Below the pieces are notes generated by a model. The model had not been told where the DNA came from. It did not search any database and was given only the letters and a program-made list of their open reading frames with translations. The translations under genes and the position numbers were made by a program. A stretch of DNA of 10,595 bases from Gemmatimonadota bacterium (GTDB lineage: Bacteria; Gemmatimonadota; Gemmatimonadetes; Longimicrobiales; Longimicrobiaceae), in the NCBI GenBank assembly GCA_019348265.1, contig JAHWJV010000079.1:1-10595 (forward strand), in the 5' to 3' direction. The first letter of the stretch is position 1; every line of letters begins with the position of its first letter. Shown in pieces: positions 1 through 6,521 of the stretch.

Positions 1-381
1 GGTGAACGGCGGGCGGCTCCGCTCGACGCGGATGTGCACGGGCCGGGAGATGAAGCGCAGCGAGCGATTGCGGATCAATGCGCCCGGGAGCATTCCCGCC
101 TCACACAGGATCTGGAACCCGTTGCAGATGCCGATGACCGGCCCGCCGGCCGCGGCGAACTGGCGGACCTCGTTCATGATCGGGCTGAGTTGCGCGATCG
201 CCCCGGCGCGCAGGTAGTCGCCATAGCTGAACCCGCCCGGCAGGAAGACGGCGTCCACTCCCCGTAGGTCGTGCTCCTTGTGCCAGAGAAAGATCGTTTC
301 CCCCTCGAGTACTTCCTGCGCGGCCTTGTAGCAGTCGTAGTCGCAGTTCGAGCCGGGAAAGGTGATCACGCCGACCTTCAT
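1..381 (-). CDS. purQ: Phosphoribosylformylglycinamidine synthase subunit PurQ (partial, C-terminus beyond left edge)
   Basis: Glutaminase subunit of the three-part FGAM synthase (PurS-PurQ-PurL), step 4 of cytosolic purine synthesis. It releases ammonia from glutamine for conversion of FGAR to FGAM. The first 127 residues are visible of a family that usually has about 220-230. The N-terminus MKVGVITFPGSNCDYD is the typical PurQ opening. FLPGGFSYGDYLRAGAIA (about residues 46-63) and the class I amidotransferase nucleophile elbow GICNGFQ, with Cys86, follow. The His and Glu of the catalytic triad would lie past the edge. The ATG at 381-379 overlaps the purS stop (ATGA), and GGAGG sits 10 nt upstream, so translational coupling to purS is likely. 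A separate PurS plus PurQ implies a short PurL encoded elsewhere, probably just beyond the left edge (inference). Identification is firm. Confidence 0.96.
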   Translation of the reverse strand, partial: MKVGVITFPGSNCDYDCYKAAQEVLEGETIFLWHKEHDLRGVDAVFLPGGFSYGDYLRAGAIAQLSPIMNEVRQFAAAGGPVIGICNGFQILCEAGMLPGALIRNRSLRFISRPVHIRVERSRPPFT

Positions 382-641
382 GATCCGGCCGCCTCCAGGA
401 TGCGGACGTCGAAATCCTCGGTTACGGGATTCGCGAGCAGCTGTCTGCACATGGCCACCGCCGCATCCGCCGCGTCTTCGGGAGAGGCGGCGGAGAGGCT
501 CAGCGTCACCAGTCGCCCCACGTGCACGTGGTCGACGCCGGCGAAGCCCAGCGACTTCAGCGCACCCGCCACCGCCTTCCCCTGCGGGTCCAGAATGCCT
601 TCGCGCGGAACCACGCGTACTTCGACCTGAAAGTCACTCAC
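378..641 (-). CDS. purS: Phosphoribosylformylglycinamidine synthase subunit PurS
   Basis: Small structural subunit that bridges PurQ and PurL in the FGAM synthase complex and helps pass ammonia between them. It has 87 residues, close to the usual 80-85. It shows the PurS pattern: an N-terminal strand FQVEVRVVPREGILDPQGKA, where the 'DPQG' turn is typical, then GFAGVDHVHVGRLVTL, and a C-terminal NPVTEDFDVRILE. The start codon is GTG (641-639), not ATG. It overlaps the pssA stop as GTGA, and GAGG lies 7 nt upstream, which supports this start. The stop overlaps the purQ start by 4 nt. Its position directly before purQ is the standard arrangement. No active-site residues are expected, because the subunit is not catalytic. 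Confidence 0.93.
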   Translation of the reverse strand: MSDFQVEVRVVPREGILDPQGKAVAGALKSLGFAGVDHVHVGRLVTLSLSAASPEDAADAAVAMCRQLLANPVTEDFDVRILEAAGS

Positions 642-1513
642 GGTGCATCCTCTGGTGGGAGTGGGCGTCGTCGGCGTCGGCGGATGCGAGGGCGTCGCTG
701 GATCTCGCCGTAATCCAGCTCGCGCACCTCTCCCTCATCATCCTCTTCGTCCGCGAGGGGATCGCGGGCCGGGAGCCGCTCCAGGAAGCCGAACACCACC
801 GTCTGCGTCAGGCCGTATACGATGTACGTGACGGCCATGACGAAGAAGAAATACTCGGGTACCGTGAACGCGGCGATCAAAGAGCCAATCGCCAGAGCGA
901 AGGCCAGCCGGCCGCCCGGGGTTCGGACGGTGAAGCGGGGGATCACCGGGTACAGCACGTTGCTGATCATCAGCCCGGCGACGCCGACCGTCATCCACGC
1001 AGCCGCTCTTTCCAGGTTGACGTCGGCGAGATAGGTACGCGCGAACGCCGTCTGCGAAAAGGTATAGAAGGTGGCCATGGTCACCCCCGCATTGGGAGAG
1101 GGGAGACCGTGAAAGGCGACCTTGGCGCTCCCCGCTTGCTCGACGTTGAAGCGCGCCAGCCGGATGATGGCCGCGGCGATGTAGAGGAAGGCGAGGATCC
1201 AGTTCCATCCGCTGCCGACGTCCCGTAGGAAGGCGAAGTAGACGATAAGGGCGGGCGCTACGCCGAAGCTGATCGCGTCGACCAGGGAGTCGAGCTGCTC
1301 GCCGAACTCGCTCCCCGTCCCGGTGAAGCGGGCGACGCGTCCGTCGAACAGGTCGGCGAACGCGGCCAGGACGATGAGCCACCCCGCCTCCTCGAAGCGT
1401 CCGCGCGAGGCGGAGATGATCGCCCAGACTCCCAGGAACAGGTTGCCCAGCGTGAAGGCGCTGGGCAGGACGATGACTCCTCGCTGAAGGCGACGGCGGC
1501 CTGGGGGCGTCAT
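638..1513 (-). CDS. pssA: CDP-diacylglycerol--serine O-phosphatidyltransferase (phosphatidylserine synthase)
   Basis: Integral membrane enzyme that makes phosphatidylserine from CDP-diacylglycerol and serine, the first committed step to phosphatidylethanolamine. The complete CDP-alcohol phosphotransferase signature D-x2-DG-x2-AR-x8-G-x3-D-x3-D is present, with Asp54, Asp57, Gly58, Ala61, Arg62, Gly71, Asp75 and Asp79. Several hydrophobic segments follow: around 13-33, 83-96, 103-118 and more between about 155 and 240. RLARFNVE after the second loop is typical of bacterial type II PssA. I chose the ATG at 1513-1511 because it overlaps the purC stop as ATGA and gives 291 residues; a longer frame starting at 1648 adds only an Arg-rich, non-family stretch. 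The C-terminal 48 residues form a charged tail, acidic DEEDDEGE and then an Arg run at 278-283. Its place between purC and purS is unusual. No psd gene is visible here. Confidence 0.94.
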   Translation of the reverse strand: MTPPGRRRLQRGVIVLPSAFTLGNLFLGVWAIISASRGRFEEAGWLIVLAAFADLFDGRVARFTGTGSEFGEQLDSLVDAISFGVAPALIVYFAFLRDVGSGWNWILAFLYIAAAIIRLARFNVEQAGSAKVAFHGLPSPNAGVTMATFYTFSQTAFARTYLADVNLERAAAWMTVGVAGLMISNVLYPVIPRFTVRTPGGRLAFALAIGSLIAAFTVPEYFFFVMAVTYIVYGLTQTVVFGFLERLPARDPLADEEDDEGEVRELDYGEIQRRPRIRRRRRRPLPPEDAP

Positions 1514-2451
1514 TCCACGCCCCAGGTGCTGAGCGACACCTCGTCGAGCGAACGGCCGGTGAGGCGCTGGAAGACGCCCTGGTAGCGCTCCGAGGTTTGC
1601 GCGACGAGCCAGTCGGGGAGGTCCGGGCCGGGAGGCTGCCTGTCCCATTCGCCTCGGCCGACCAGTCCCTCGAGGTAGTCGCGGAGCGGCTGCTTGTCGA
1701 GCGACGGCTGGCCGCGGCCGGCCCGGTACTCGGCGGCTGGCCAGAAGCGCGAGGAGTCCGGGGTCAGCACCTCGTCGATGACGAACACCGCGCCGCCCGC
1801 ATCACGTCCAAACTCGAACTTGGTGTCGGCGATGATGATGTCGCGCTCGGCGGCGATCTCGCGCCCGCGCTCATAGATCCGGAAGCTCGCGTCGCGCAGC
1901 CCTGCGGCGGCGTCCGCGCCGACTACCGCGGCCATCTCCGCGAAGGTGATGTTTTCGTCGTGTCCCGACTCTGCTTTGGTCGCCGGGGAGAAGATCGGCC
2001 GGCCGAGCTGAGCGCTCTCCACGAGCCCGGTGGGAAGAGCCTCCCCGGCGAGGGTGCCCTCCTCGCGGTACTCCTTCCAGGCGGACCCGGAGATGTATCC
2101 CCGCACGACGCACTCGACGGGGAAGGGCTCCAGCTTCCGAGCGAGCGTCGACCGCCGCGCCCACACCGTCTCGGTGGGGGCGAGGCTTGGATACCGCTCG
2201 AGGATGTATTCGGGATCGACCGAGAGGAGGTGACTCGGGACGATGTCGGAGATTCGTCCGAACCACCAGGCCGCCAGCAGGTTCAGCACCTCGCCCTTCC
2301 GGGGGATCGGATCGGGCATCACCACGTCGAAGGCGCTCACGCGGTCGGTCGCCACCAGCAGAAGAGCGTCACCCAGGTCGTAGACGTCTCTCACCTTCCC
2401 GCGGCGCTGAAGCGGGAAGGGGAGCTCGGTCAGGGCGATGGTGTCGGGCAA
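1510..2451 (-). CDS. purC: Phosphoribosylaminoimidazole-succinocarboxamide synthase (SAICAR synthetase)
   Basis: ATP-dependent ligase that joins aspartate to CAIR to give SAICAR, the step just before the PurB lyase. It has 313 residues, matching the longer, yeast Ade1-like subtype (about 300) rather than the short subtype of about 240. Motifs in order are RGKVRDVYD (17-25, nucleotide-binding loop), ATDRVSAFDVV, VRGYISGSAWKEY (116-128), SPATKAESGHDENI (155-168), IIADTKFEFG (about 206-215) and DEVLTPDSSRFW (226-237). The start is TTG at 2451-2449. No ATG or GTG fits upstream before an in-frame TAG, and the next Met lies inside the conserved fold. The Shine-Dalgarno is poor (GAG only). A 108-nt gap with a hairpin and a possible promoter separates it from the M32 gene. 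Its stop overlaps the pssA start by 4 nt. Function is firm; the exact start is less so. Confidence 0.95.
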   Translation of the reverse strand: MPDTIALTELPFPLQRRGKVRDVYDLGDALLLVATDRVSAFDVVMPDPIPRKGEVLNLLAAWWFGRISDIVPSHLLSVDPEYILERYPSLAPTETVWARRSTLARKLEPFPVECVVRGYISGSAWKEYREEGTLAGEALPTGLVESAQLGRPIFSPATKAESGHDENITFAEMAAVVGADAAAGLRDASFRIYERGREIAAERDIIIADTKFEFGRDAGGAVFVIDEVLTPDSSRFWPAAEYRAGRGQPSLDKQPLRDYLEGLVGRGEWDRQPPGPDLPDWLVAQTSERYQGVFQRLTGRSLDEVSLSTWGVE

Positions 2452-2493
2452 GGCACGCTCAGCGCCGGGTGATCGATGTGGTTCGGTGGCCGG

Positions 2494-2522
2494 AAACTAA
2501 CATTCGGCCATACCCGCGGCAA
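2494..2522 (-). promoter_or_regulatory. Possible sigma70-type promoter of purC
   Basis: On the minus strand TTGCCG (2522-2517) is followed after exactly 17 nt by TAGTTT (2499-2494). Transcription would start near 2487, leaving a leader of about 36 nt before the purC TTG. The -35 matches TTGACA at 4 of 6 positions and resembles the TTGCCC of the lexA promoter in this window. The -10 is weak (TAnnnT only). It lies just after the hairpin behind the M32 gene, which is where a second transcription unit would begin. Confidence 0.3.
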
Positions 2523-2531
2523 GCACGCGAA

Positions 2532-2558
2532 CCTCTCTCCGGAGCGTCCGGAGCGAGG
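2532..2558 (-). terminator. Hairpin directly after the M32 stop; terminator-like but without a T-tract
   Basis: The arms CTCCGGA (2537-2543) and TCCGGAG (2547-2553) pair perfectly around a 3-nt loop. After one mismatch (2536/2554) four more pairs extend the stem (2532-2535 with 2555-2558). It begins 1 nt after the M32 stop codon. On the minus strand it is followed by TTCGCG, not a run of T. It may therefore be a weak or Rho-assisted terminator, or a barrier protecting the 3' end of the upstream message, rather than a classical intrinsic terminator. Confidence 0.4.
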
Positions 2559-2559
2559 C

Positions 2560-4080
2560 TCAAACACCGTACAGCGGGCGCAGCTTACCTGTCAGGTAAC
2601 GGACGAAAGGCTCCGCCGTCAGCGGTGTTCCCGTCGCTCGCTCGCAGAGCTCCACGGCGGGGTACGTTCGCCCGAATCGGTGGACTCGTTCCCGCAGCCA
2701 GGCCAGCAGCGGCGCGAACTCTCCGCAGGACATCATCCCGTCGATGTCGCCGATCTCCCGCACGATCGCGTCCCACAGCTGAGCGGCGTAGAGGTTCCCC
2801 AGCGTGTACGTCGGAAAGTAGCCGATCGCGCCCATGGACCAGTGGATGTCCTGCAGGCAGCCGCGGCGGTCGTCGGGGACGTCCATCCCCAGGTCCTGTC
2901 GCATCCGCTCGTTCCAGGCGCCGGGCAGATCATCGACCGGGAGATCGCCGACCAGCAGGGCGCGCTCCAGGTCGAAGCGCAGCATGATGTGCAGGTTATA
3001 GGTCGCCTCATCGCTCTCGACGCGGATAAGGCTCGGCTCGACCACGTTGACGGCGCGGAACAGCGCACCCGGATCGTAGCCGTCGAGAACCGGCCCGAAG
3101 CTCTCGCGAGCCTGGGGGAGGGCCCAATCCCAGAACGCGCGTGAGCGGCCGACCAGGTTCTCCCAGAGCCGCGACTGACTCTCATGGATGCCGAGGCTCG
3201 CCGCGGAGCCCAGCGGCTGCCCGGGGTGCGCGGCCTTGGGAAGGCCCTGCTCGTAAAGCCCGTGTCCTACCTCGTGGAGCGTGGAGCTGAGCGAGTCGAC
3301 GAAGCTGTCGTCCCGGTACCGCGTCGTGAGGCGAGTGTCCCCAGCGCCGATCCCCTCGCAGAAGGGGTGCGTGGAAACATCCAGACGCCCCGCGCTGAAG
3401 TCGAACCCGACTGCACCCGCGACGAGCGCGTTGAACGCGGCCTGCTGCGGTGTGGAGATCGCCTCGTGACGCACCAGAACCCCAGGCTCGTTGCCGACCC
3501 GCGCAATCTCCGCGATCAACGGCGCGAGGCTCGAGCGAAGCTCGGTGAATACCGTCTCGATCTGAACGGCCGTCGCGCCCGGCTCGTATGCGTCCATCAA
3601 AGCGTCGTACAGCGTTCCGGAGTCGCCGTTCTGGAGGCACTCGGCCTTGGCTCGGCTGAGGGCGAACACCTTCGCCAGGGTCGGGGCGAACGCGGCGAAG
3701 TCGCTCCGCTCCCGCGCCTCTCGCCAGCTCTGCTGCGCCAGCACGGTGGTCTGCGCGAGCTCGCGAACCAGCGCGCCTGGAATGAGCACCTCGCGATCGT
3801 AGTCGCGCCGGATCTCCCGCACGTTCGCCGCCGCGCGCGCATCGGAGAGCAGGGCACCGTCCGCCTCACAGGCGGCCAGCCACTCGCCGACGCGCTGATC
3901 CACGCGCAGTTCGTGGTACAGCCCCGACAGTGTGGCGATCTGGTCTGCTCGAAGCGCCGCACCGCGGGGCGGCATCATCGTCTCCTGGTCCCAACCGAGG
4001 ACGCTGATGGAGGTCCCGATCAGGTCCGCCTCGCGCAGGTGCGCCATCAGCCGGTCGTAGGAGCTCACGGTCTCAGACAT
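2560..4080 (-). CDS. M32 family metallocarboxypeptidase (carboxypeptidase Taq type)
   Basis: Zinc-dependent cytosolic carboxypeptidase that trims residues from peptide C-termini; no signal peptide is visible. Its 506 residues match the usual family length of about 500. The zinc-site helix is HEVGH (His269, Glu270 as catalytic base, His273). The HES-Q motif at about 299-302 (IHESQSR) supplies Glu300 as the likely third zinc ligand. Other family blocks are GWDQETMMPP near residues 29-38, DVSTHPFCEGIG, IRVESDEATYNLHIMLRFDLE, and DIHWSMGAIGYFPTYTLGN near the C-terminus. The ATG at 4080-4078 lies inside the end of purB (8-nt overlap) with GGAG 4 nt upstream, which supports the start and coupling to purB. 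The physiological substrate is unknown. A role in the purine pathway is not implied by the family; co-expression with purB is the only link seen here. Confidence 0.95.
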   Translation of the reverse strand: MSETVSSYDRLMAHLREADLIGTSISVLGWDQETMMPPRGAALRADQIATLSGLYHELRVDQRVGEWLAACEADGALLSDARAAANVREIRRDYDREVLIPGALVRELAQTTVLAQQSWREARERSDFAAFAPTLAKVFALSRAKAECLQNGDSGTLYDALMDAYEPGATAVQIETVFTELRSSLAPLIAEIARVGNEPGVLVRHEAISTPQQAAFNALVAGAVGFDFSAGRLDVSTHPFCEGIGAGDTRLTTRYRDDSFVDSLSSTLHEVGHGLYEQGLPKAAHPGQPLGSAASLGIHESQSRLWENLVGRSRAFWDWALPQARESFGPVLDGYDPGALFRAVNVVEPSLIRVESDEATYNLHIMLRFDLERALLVGDLPVDDLPGAWNERMRQDLGMDVPDDRRGCLQDIHWSMGAIGYFPTYTLGNLYAAQLWDAIVREIGDIDGMMSCGEFAPLLAWLRERVHRFGRTYPAVELCERATGTPLTAEPFVRYLTGKLRPLYGV

Positions 4081-5512
4081 GAAGCTCCGGAGCGCTCTGG
4101 TCGACGGCCGCGGCGTGCCTCTCCAGCACGGGTGCGACCCACTCCGCCAGGAACTCGTCGACCTGCTCCGGCGCTCGTCCGACGTACAGCTCCGGCCTCA
4201 GCTCATCCTCCAGCTCCGGCCGCGTCACGCCGAAGGCGGAATCGCCCGCGATCCGGTCCAGCAGGTCGTTTTCCAGCCCCTCCTGCTTCACCCGCGCGCC
4301 CGCCGCGATAGCATGCCGCCGTACCCGCTCGTGCAGGTCCTGGCGGTCCCCACCCTTCTTCACCGCTCTCATCATCAAGTTCTCCGTGGCCATGAAGGGC
4401 AGCTCTTCCATGAGGTGCCGCCGGATCATCTCCGGGTATACGACGAGACCCGCCGAAACGTTGTGCAGGATGAGCAGGATCGCGTCCACGGAGAGATAAG
4501 CTTCGGGAACGGCGATCCGTTTGTTCGCGGAGTCGTCCAGCGTGCGCTCGAACCACTGGCTCGCGGCCGTGAAAGCGGGGTCGATCACCAGGGTGATGGC
4601 GTGGCGCGCGAGCGCGTTGATCCGCTCGCAGCGCATCGGGTTCCGCTTGTACGCCATCGCGGACGAGCCGATCTGGTGCTCCTCGAACGGCTCCTCCACC
4701 TCCTTCAGGTGCGAGAGCAGCCGCACGTCGTTCGCGAACTTCGAGGCGGATTGGCCGATTCCCGCCAGTGCGGAGAGGCAGGCGTAGTCGGTCTTCCGGG
4801 TATACGTCTGCCCCGTCACGCCGTACACCTGCTCGAAGCCCATCTTTTCGGCGATCAGCCGCGTCAGCCGCTCCGCCTTCTCCCCGTCGCCCTCGAACAG
4901 GTCCACGAAGCTGGCCTGGGTGCCCGTGGTTCCGCGCGAGCCGTGGAATCGCAGCGACTGGATGCGGAACTCCACCTCTTCCAGGTCCAGCAGCAGGTCC
5001 TGGATCCACAGGGTCGCACGCTTGCCGACGGTGGTCGGCTGGGCAGGCTGGAAGTGCGTGAAGCCGAGTGTGGGGAGATCGCGATGGCGGCGCGCGAAAT
5101 CCGAGAGCGCCGCGATGACGCCGACCAGGCGGGACAGGACGAGGCGCAGCCCCTCGCGGTGTTGGATCAGGTCCGTGTTGTCGCCTACGTACGCGCTGGT
5201 CGCCCCGAGATGGATGATTCCGCGCGCTTCGGGCGCCTGCTCGGCCAGATGGTGCACGTGCGCCATGACGTCGTGCCGAAGCTCCCGCTCCAGCGCGCTC
5301 GCGCGGCGGAGATCGACGTCGTCGAGGTGCTCCCGGATCGCAGCGATCGCCTCCTCACTCACCGGGAGGCCGAGCTCGCGCTCAGCTTCGGCAAGGGCGA
5401 GCCAGAGCCGGCGCCACATACCGAACTTGAACGACGGCGAGAAGATCCTCGACATCTCCGGCGACGCGTACCGCTCCGTCAGCGGGTTCGAATAGCGTTC
5501 GTTGTTGCTCAT
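4073..5512 (-). CDS. purB: Adenylosuccinate lyase, eukaryote-like subtype
   Basis: Cleaves fumarate from SAICAR (to AICAR) and from adenylosuccinate (to AMP), so it acts both in IMP synthesis and in the AMP branch. The cytosolic homotetramer belongs to the fumarase/aspartase superfamily. Conserved blocks in order are RHDVMAHVH, GIIHLGATSAYVGDNTDL, LGFTHFQPAQPTTVGKR (His153, general acid), GTTGTQASF, GQTYTRKTD, the flexible signature loop IGSSAMAYKRNP (Ser283-Ser284; catalytic Ser likely 284), QWFERTLDDSAN and ELPFMATENLMM. These blocks match human ADSL and yeast Ade13 as I recall them far better than the 430-residue Bacillus-type PurB, and the length of 479 fits (human 484). The signature Pro is Ala here (Ala287); I recall Ala in the yeast enzyme too, so activity should be normal. 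The ATG at 5512-5510 has no clear Shine-Dalgarno. It lies 25 nt behind truA. Confidence 0.96.
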   Translation of the reverse strand: MSNNERYSNPLTERYASPEMSRIFSPSFKFGMWRRLWLALAEAERELGLPVSEEAIAAIREHLDDVDLRRASALERELRHDVMAHVHHLAEQAPEARGIIHLGATSAYVGDNTDLIQHREGLRLVLSRLVGVIAALSDFARRHRDLPTLGFTHFQPAQPTTVGKRATLWIQDLLLDLEEVEFRIQSLRFHGSRGTTGTQASFVDLFEGDGEKAERLTRLIAEKMGFEQVYGVTGQTYTRKTDYACLSALAGIGQSASKFANDVRLLSHLKEVEEPFEEHQIGSSAMAYKRNPMRCERINALARHAITLVIDPAFTAASQWFERTLDDSANKRIAVPEAYLSVDAILLILHNVSAGLVVYPEMIRRHLMEELPFMATENLMMRAVKKGGDRQDLHERVRRHAIAAGARVKQEGLENDLLDRIAGDSAFGVTRPELEDELRPELYVGRAPEQVDEFLAEWVAPVLERHAAAVDQSAPELHV

Positions 5513-5537
5513 CTGGAGTGCGTTCTGCCGGACCGGT

Positions 5538-6353
5538 TCAGGGAAGGTGCTCGATTGATCGCCGCGGAGGAGGTCCCGCTTCCCCCCAGGCCTCCCGCGG
5601 ATACGTCACCTCGTACAGGAAGAGACCCTCCGCGGGTGCCGGCGGGGAGGTTCCGAGCCGCGTCTCGCGGTGAAGCAAACCGCGCATGTCGCCGACCGGG
5701 CGCCGCCCGCGTCCGATCTCCACGAGGGTGCCGACCAGATATCGCACCATGTGATGCAGAAAGCGGTTGGCGCTGATCTCGAACTGGAGGCCGAGCCCGG
5801 GCCACTCCACCCAGCGCGCCGCCTGCACCTCGCAGCGGTCGCCGCGCTCCTCCTGGCCGGCCTTGGCGAAGGCGACGAAGGAGTGCTCGCCCAGCAGGTC
5901 GCCCGCCGCCGCGCCCATCGCCTCGGTGTCTAGCTCCGCGCATGCGGGCCAGCACCAGCGCGCATGAAACGGGGAGCGGGTGACCTCGGCCAGCCCGACC
6001 CGGTACACATAGGAGCGACTGGTCGCGCCGTACCGCGGGTGGAACGCGGCGGGCACCGGTCGAGCGTCCGCTACCCAGATCTCCGGAGGAAGCAGCGCGT
6101 TCAGGGCGCGCGCCAACGCCGCCGGCGTCCATTTGCCCGGTGCATCCACCGCGGCGACCTGGCCGGACGCGTGGACTCCGCGGTCCGTCCGGCCAGAGCC
6201 GACCACCCGTACCGGCGCTGCGAAAAGCCGTCCGAGTACGCGCTCCAGCTCGCCCTGGACTGTGCGTTCCGTTGGCTGAAGCTGCCACCCGAAGAACGCC
6301 GCGCCGTCGTAGTGCAGCGTGAGGCAGATGCGGTGCGATTCCAGGGTCGACAT
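5538..6353 (-). CDS. truA: tRNA pseudouridine(38-40) synthase TruA
   Basis: Converts uridines 38, 39 and 40 in the tRNA anticodon stem-loop to pseudouridine. With 271 residues it is within the usual 245-270 range. Seen: the N-terminal strand RICLTLHYDGAAFFGWQ (8-24), QLQPTERTVQGELE, the active-site motif GSGRTDRGVHASGQ (52-65) with catalytic Asp57, then YVYRV, SFVAFAKAG and FLHHMVRYLVGTLVEIG near the C-terminus. The ATG at 6353-6351 is the only start that fits the family N-terminus. An open stretch up to 6494 would add 47 non-family residues and would cross the likely promoter. This is the first gene of the minus-strand cluster. No Shine-Dalgarno is evident upstream (GTTGTGCAGGC before ATG), which agrees with a near-leaderless message from the promoter at 6362-6389. 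Confidence 0.95.
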   Translation of the reverse strand: MSTLESHRICLTLHYDGAAFFGWQLQPTERTVQGELERVLGRLFAAPVRVVGSGRTDRGVHASGQVAAVDAPGKWTPAALARALNALLPPEIWVADARPVPAAFHPRYGATSRSYVYRVGLAEVTRSPFHARWCWPACAELDTEAMGAAAGDLLGEHSFVAFAKAGQEERGDRCEVQAARWVEWPGLGLQFEISANRFLHHMVRYLVGTLVEIGRGRRPVGDMRGLLHRETRLGTSPPAPAEGLFLYEVTYPREAWGEAGPPPRRSIEHLP

Positions 6354-6361
6354 GCCTGCAC

Positions 6362-6389
6362 AACGTAGCCCCGGGCCTCGGAATGTCAA
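6362..6389 (-). promoter_or_regulatory. Candidate promoter of the truA-purB cluster
   Basis: On the minus strand a consensus TTGACA (6389-6384) is followed after 16 nt by TACGTT (6367-6362, TAnnnT form). Transcription would begin at about 6355-6356, only 2-3 nt before the truA ATG at 6353. The message would be nearly leaderless, which fits the missing Shine-Dalgarno. The -35 is perfect; the -10 is only moderate. Confidence 0.45.
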
Positions 6390-6421
6390 GCGAAGACAAC
6401 GCTTTTCGAGGATCGGCAAGT

Positions 6422-6451
6422 TTGACAGCAGCGGCTCTCGATCCATACTAT
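6422..6451 (+). promoter_or_regulatory. Candidate sigma70-type promoter of trpD
   Basis: Consensus TTGACA (6422-6427) is followed by 18 nt and TACTAT (6446-6451). Read as CATACT (6445-6450) the spacer is 17; each -10 version matches 4 of 6 positions. Transcription would start near 6458, giving a trpD leader of about 64 nt. This is the best-looking plus-strand promoter in the window, and it lies back to back with the truA promoter. Confidence 0.6.
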
Positions 6452-6465
6452 CCGCCCGCGAGTCA

Positions 6466-6483
6466 ACCCGGATTCCTCCGGGT
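6466..6483 (+). promoter_or_regulatory. Hairpin in the trpD 5' leader
   Basis: ACCCGGA (6466-6472) and TCCGGGT (6477-6483) form a perfect 7-bp stem with a TTCC loop, starting about 8 nt into the predicted message. No T-run follows, so it is not an intrinsic terminator. No short leader peptide with Trp codons is present, so classical attenuation is not supported. It could stabilise the 5' end or be a protein site. Confidence 0.4.
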
Positions 6484-6521
6484 GCGAGAGCCACCGCCTC
6501 CCGGCAGGCACAGACGAGCTC

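Noticed and set aside
362..1228. Long plus-strand open frame opposite pssA and purS
   Set aside because: High-GC shadow frame. The translation is rich in Arg, Pro and His with no family pattern, while the minus strand holds clear genes.
1514..1648. Longer pssA start giving 336 residues
   Set aside because: The extra 45 residues overlap purC coding sequence and look non-family. The ATG at 1513 makes an ATGA overlap and the normal length.
3184..5776. Long plus-strand open frames opposite the M32 gene and purB
   Set aside because: They lie antisense to strongly conserved enzymes, have no recognisable domains, and are expected by chance at this GC content.
6354..6494. Longer truA start giving 318 residues
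   Set aside because: The 47 extra residues do not resemble TruA and would run through both divergent promoters.
6452..6521. Classical trp attenuator or T-box in the trpD leader
   Set aside because: The leader is only about 64 nt long, has no start codon followed by Trp codons, and has no terminator T-run. It is too short for a T-box.
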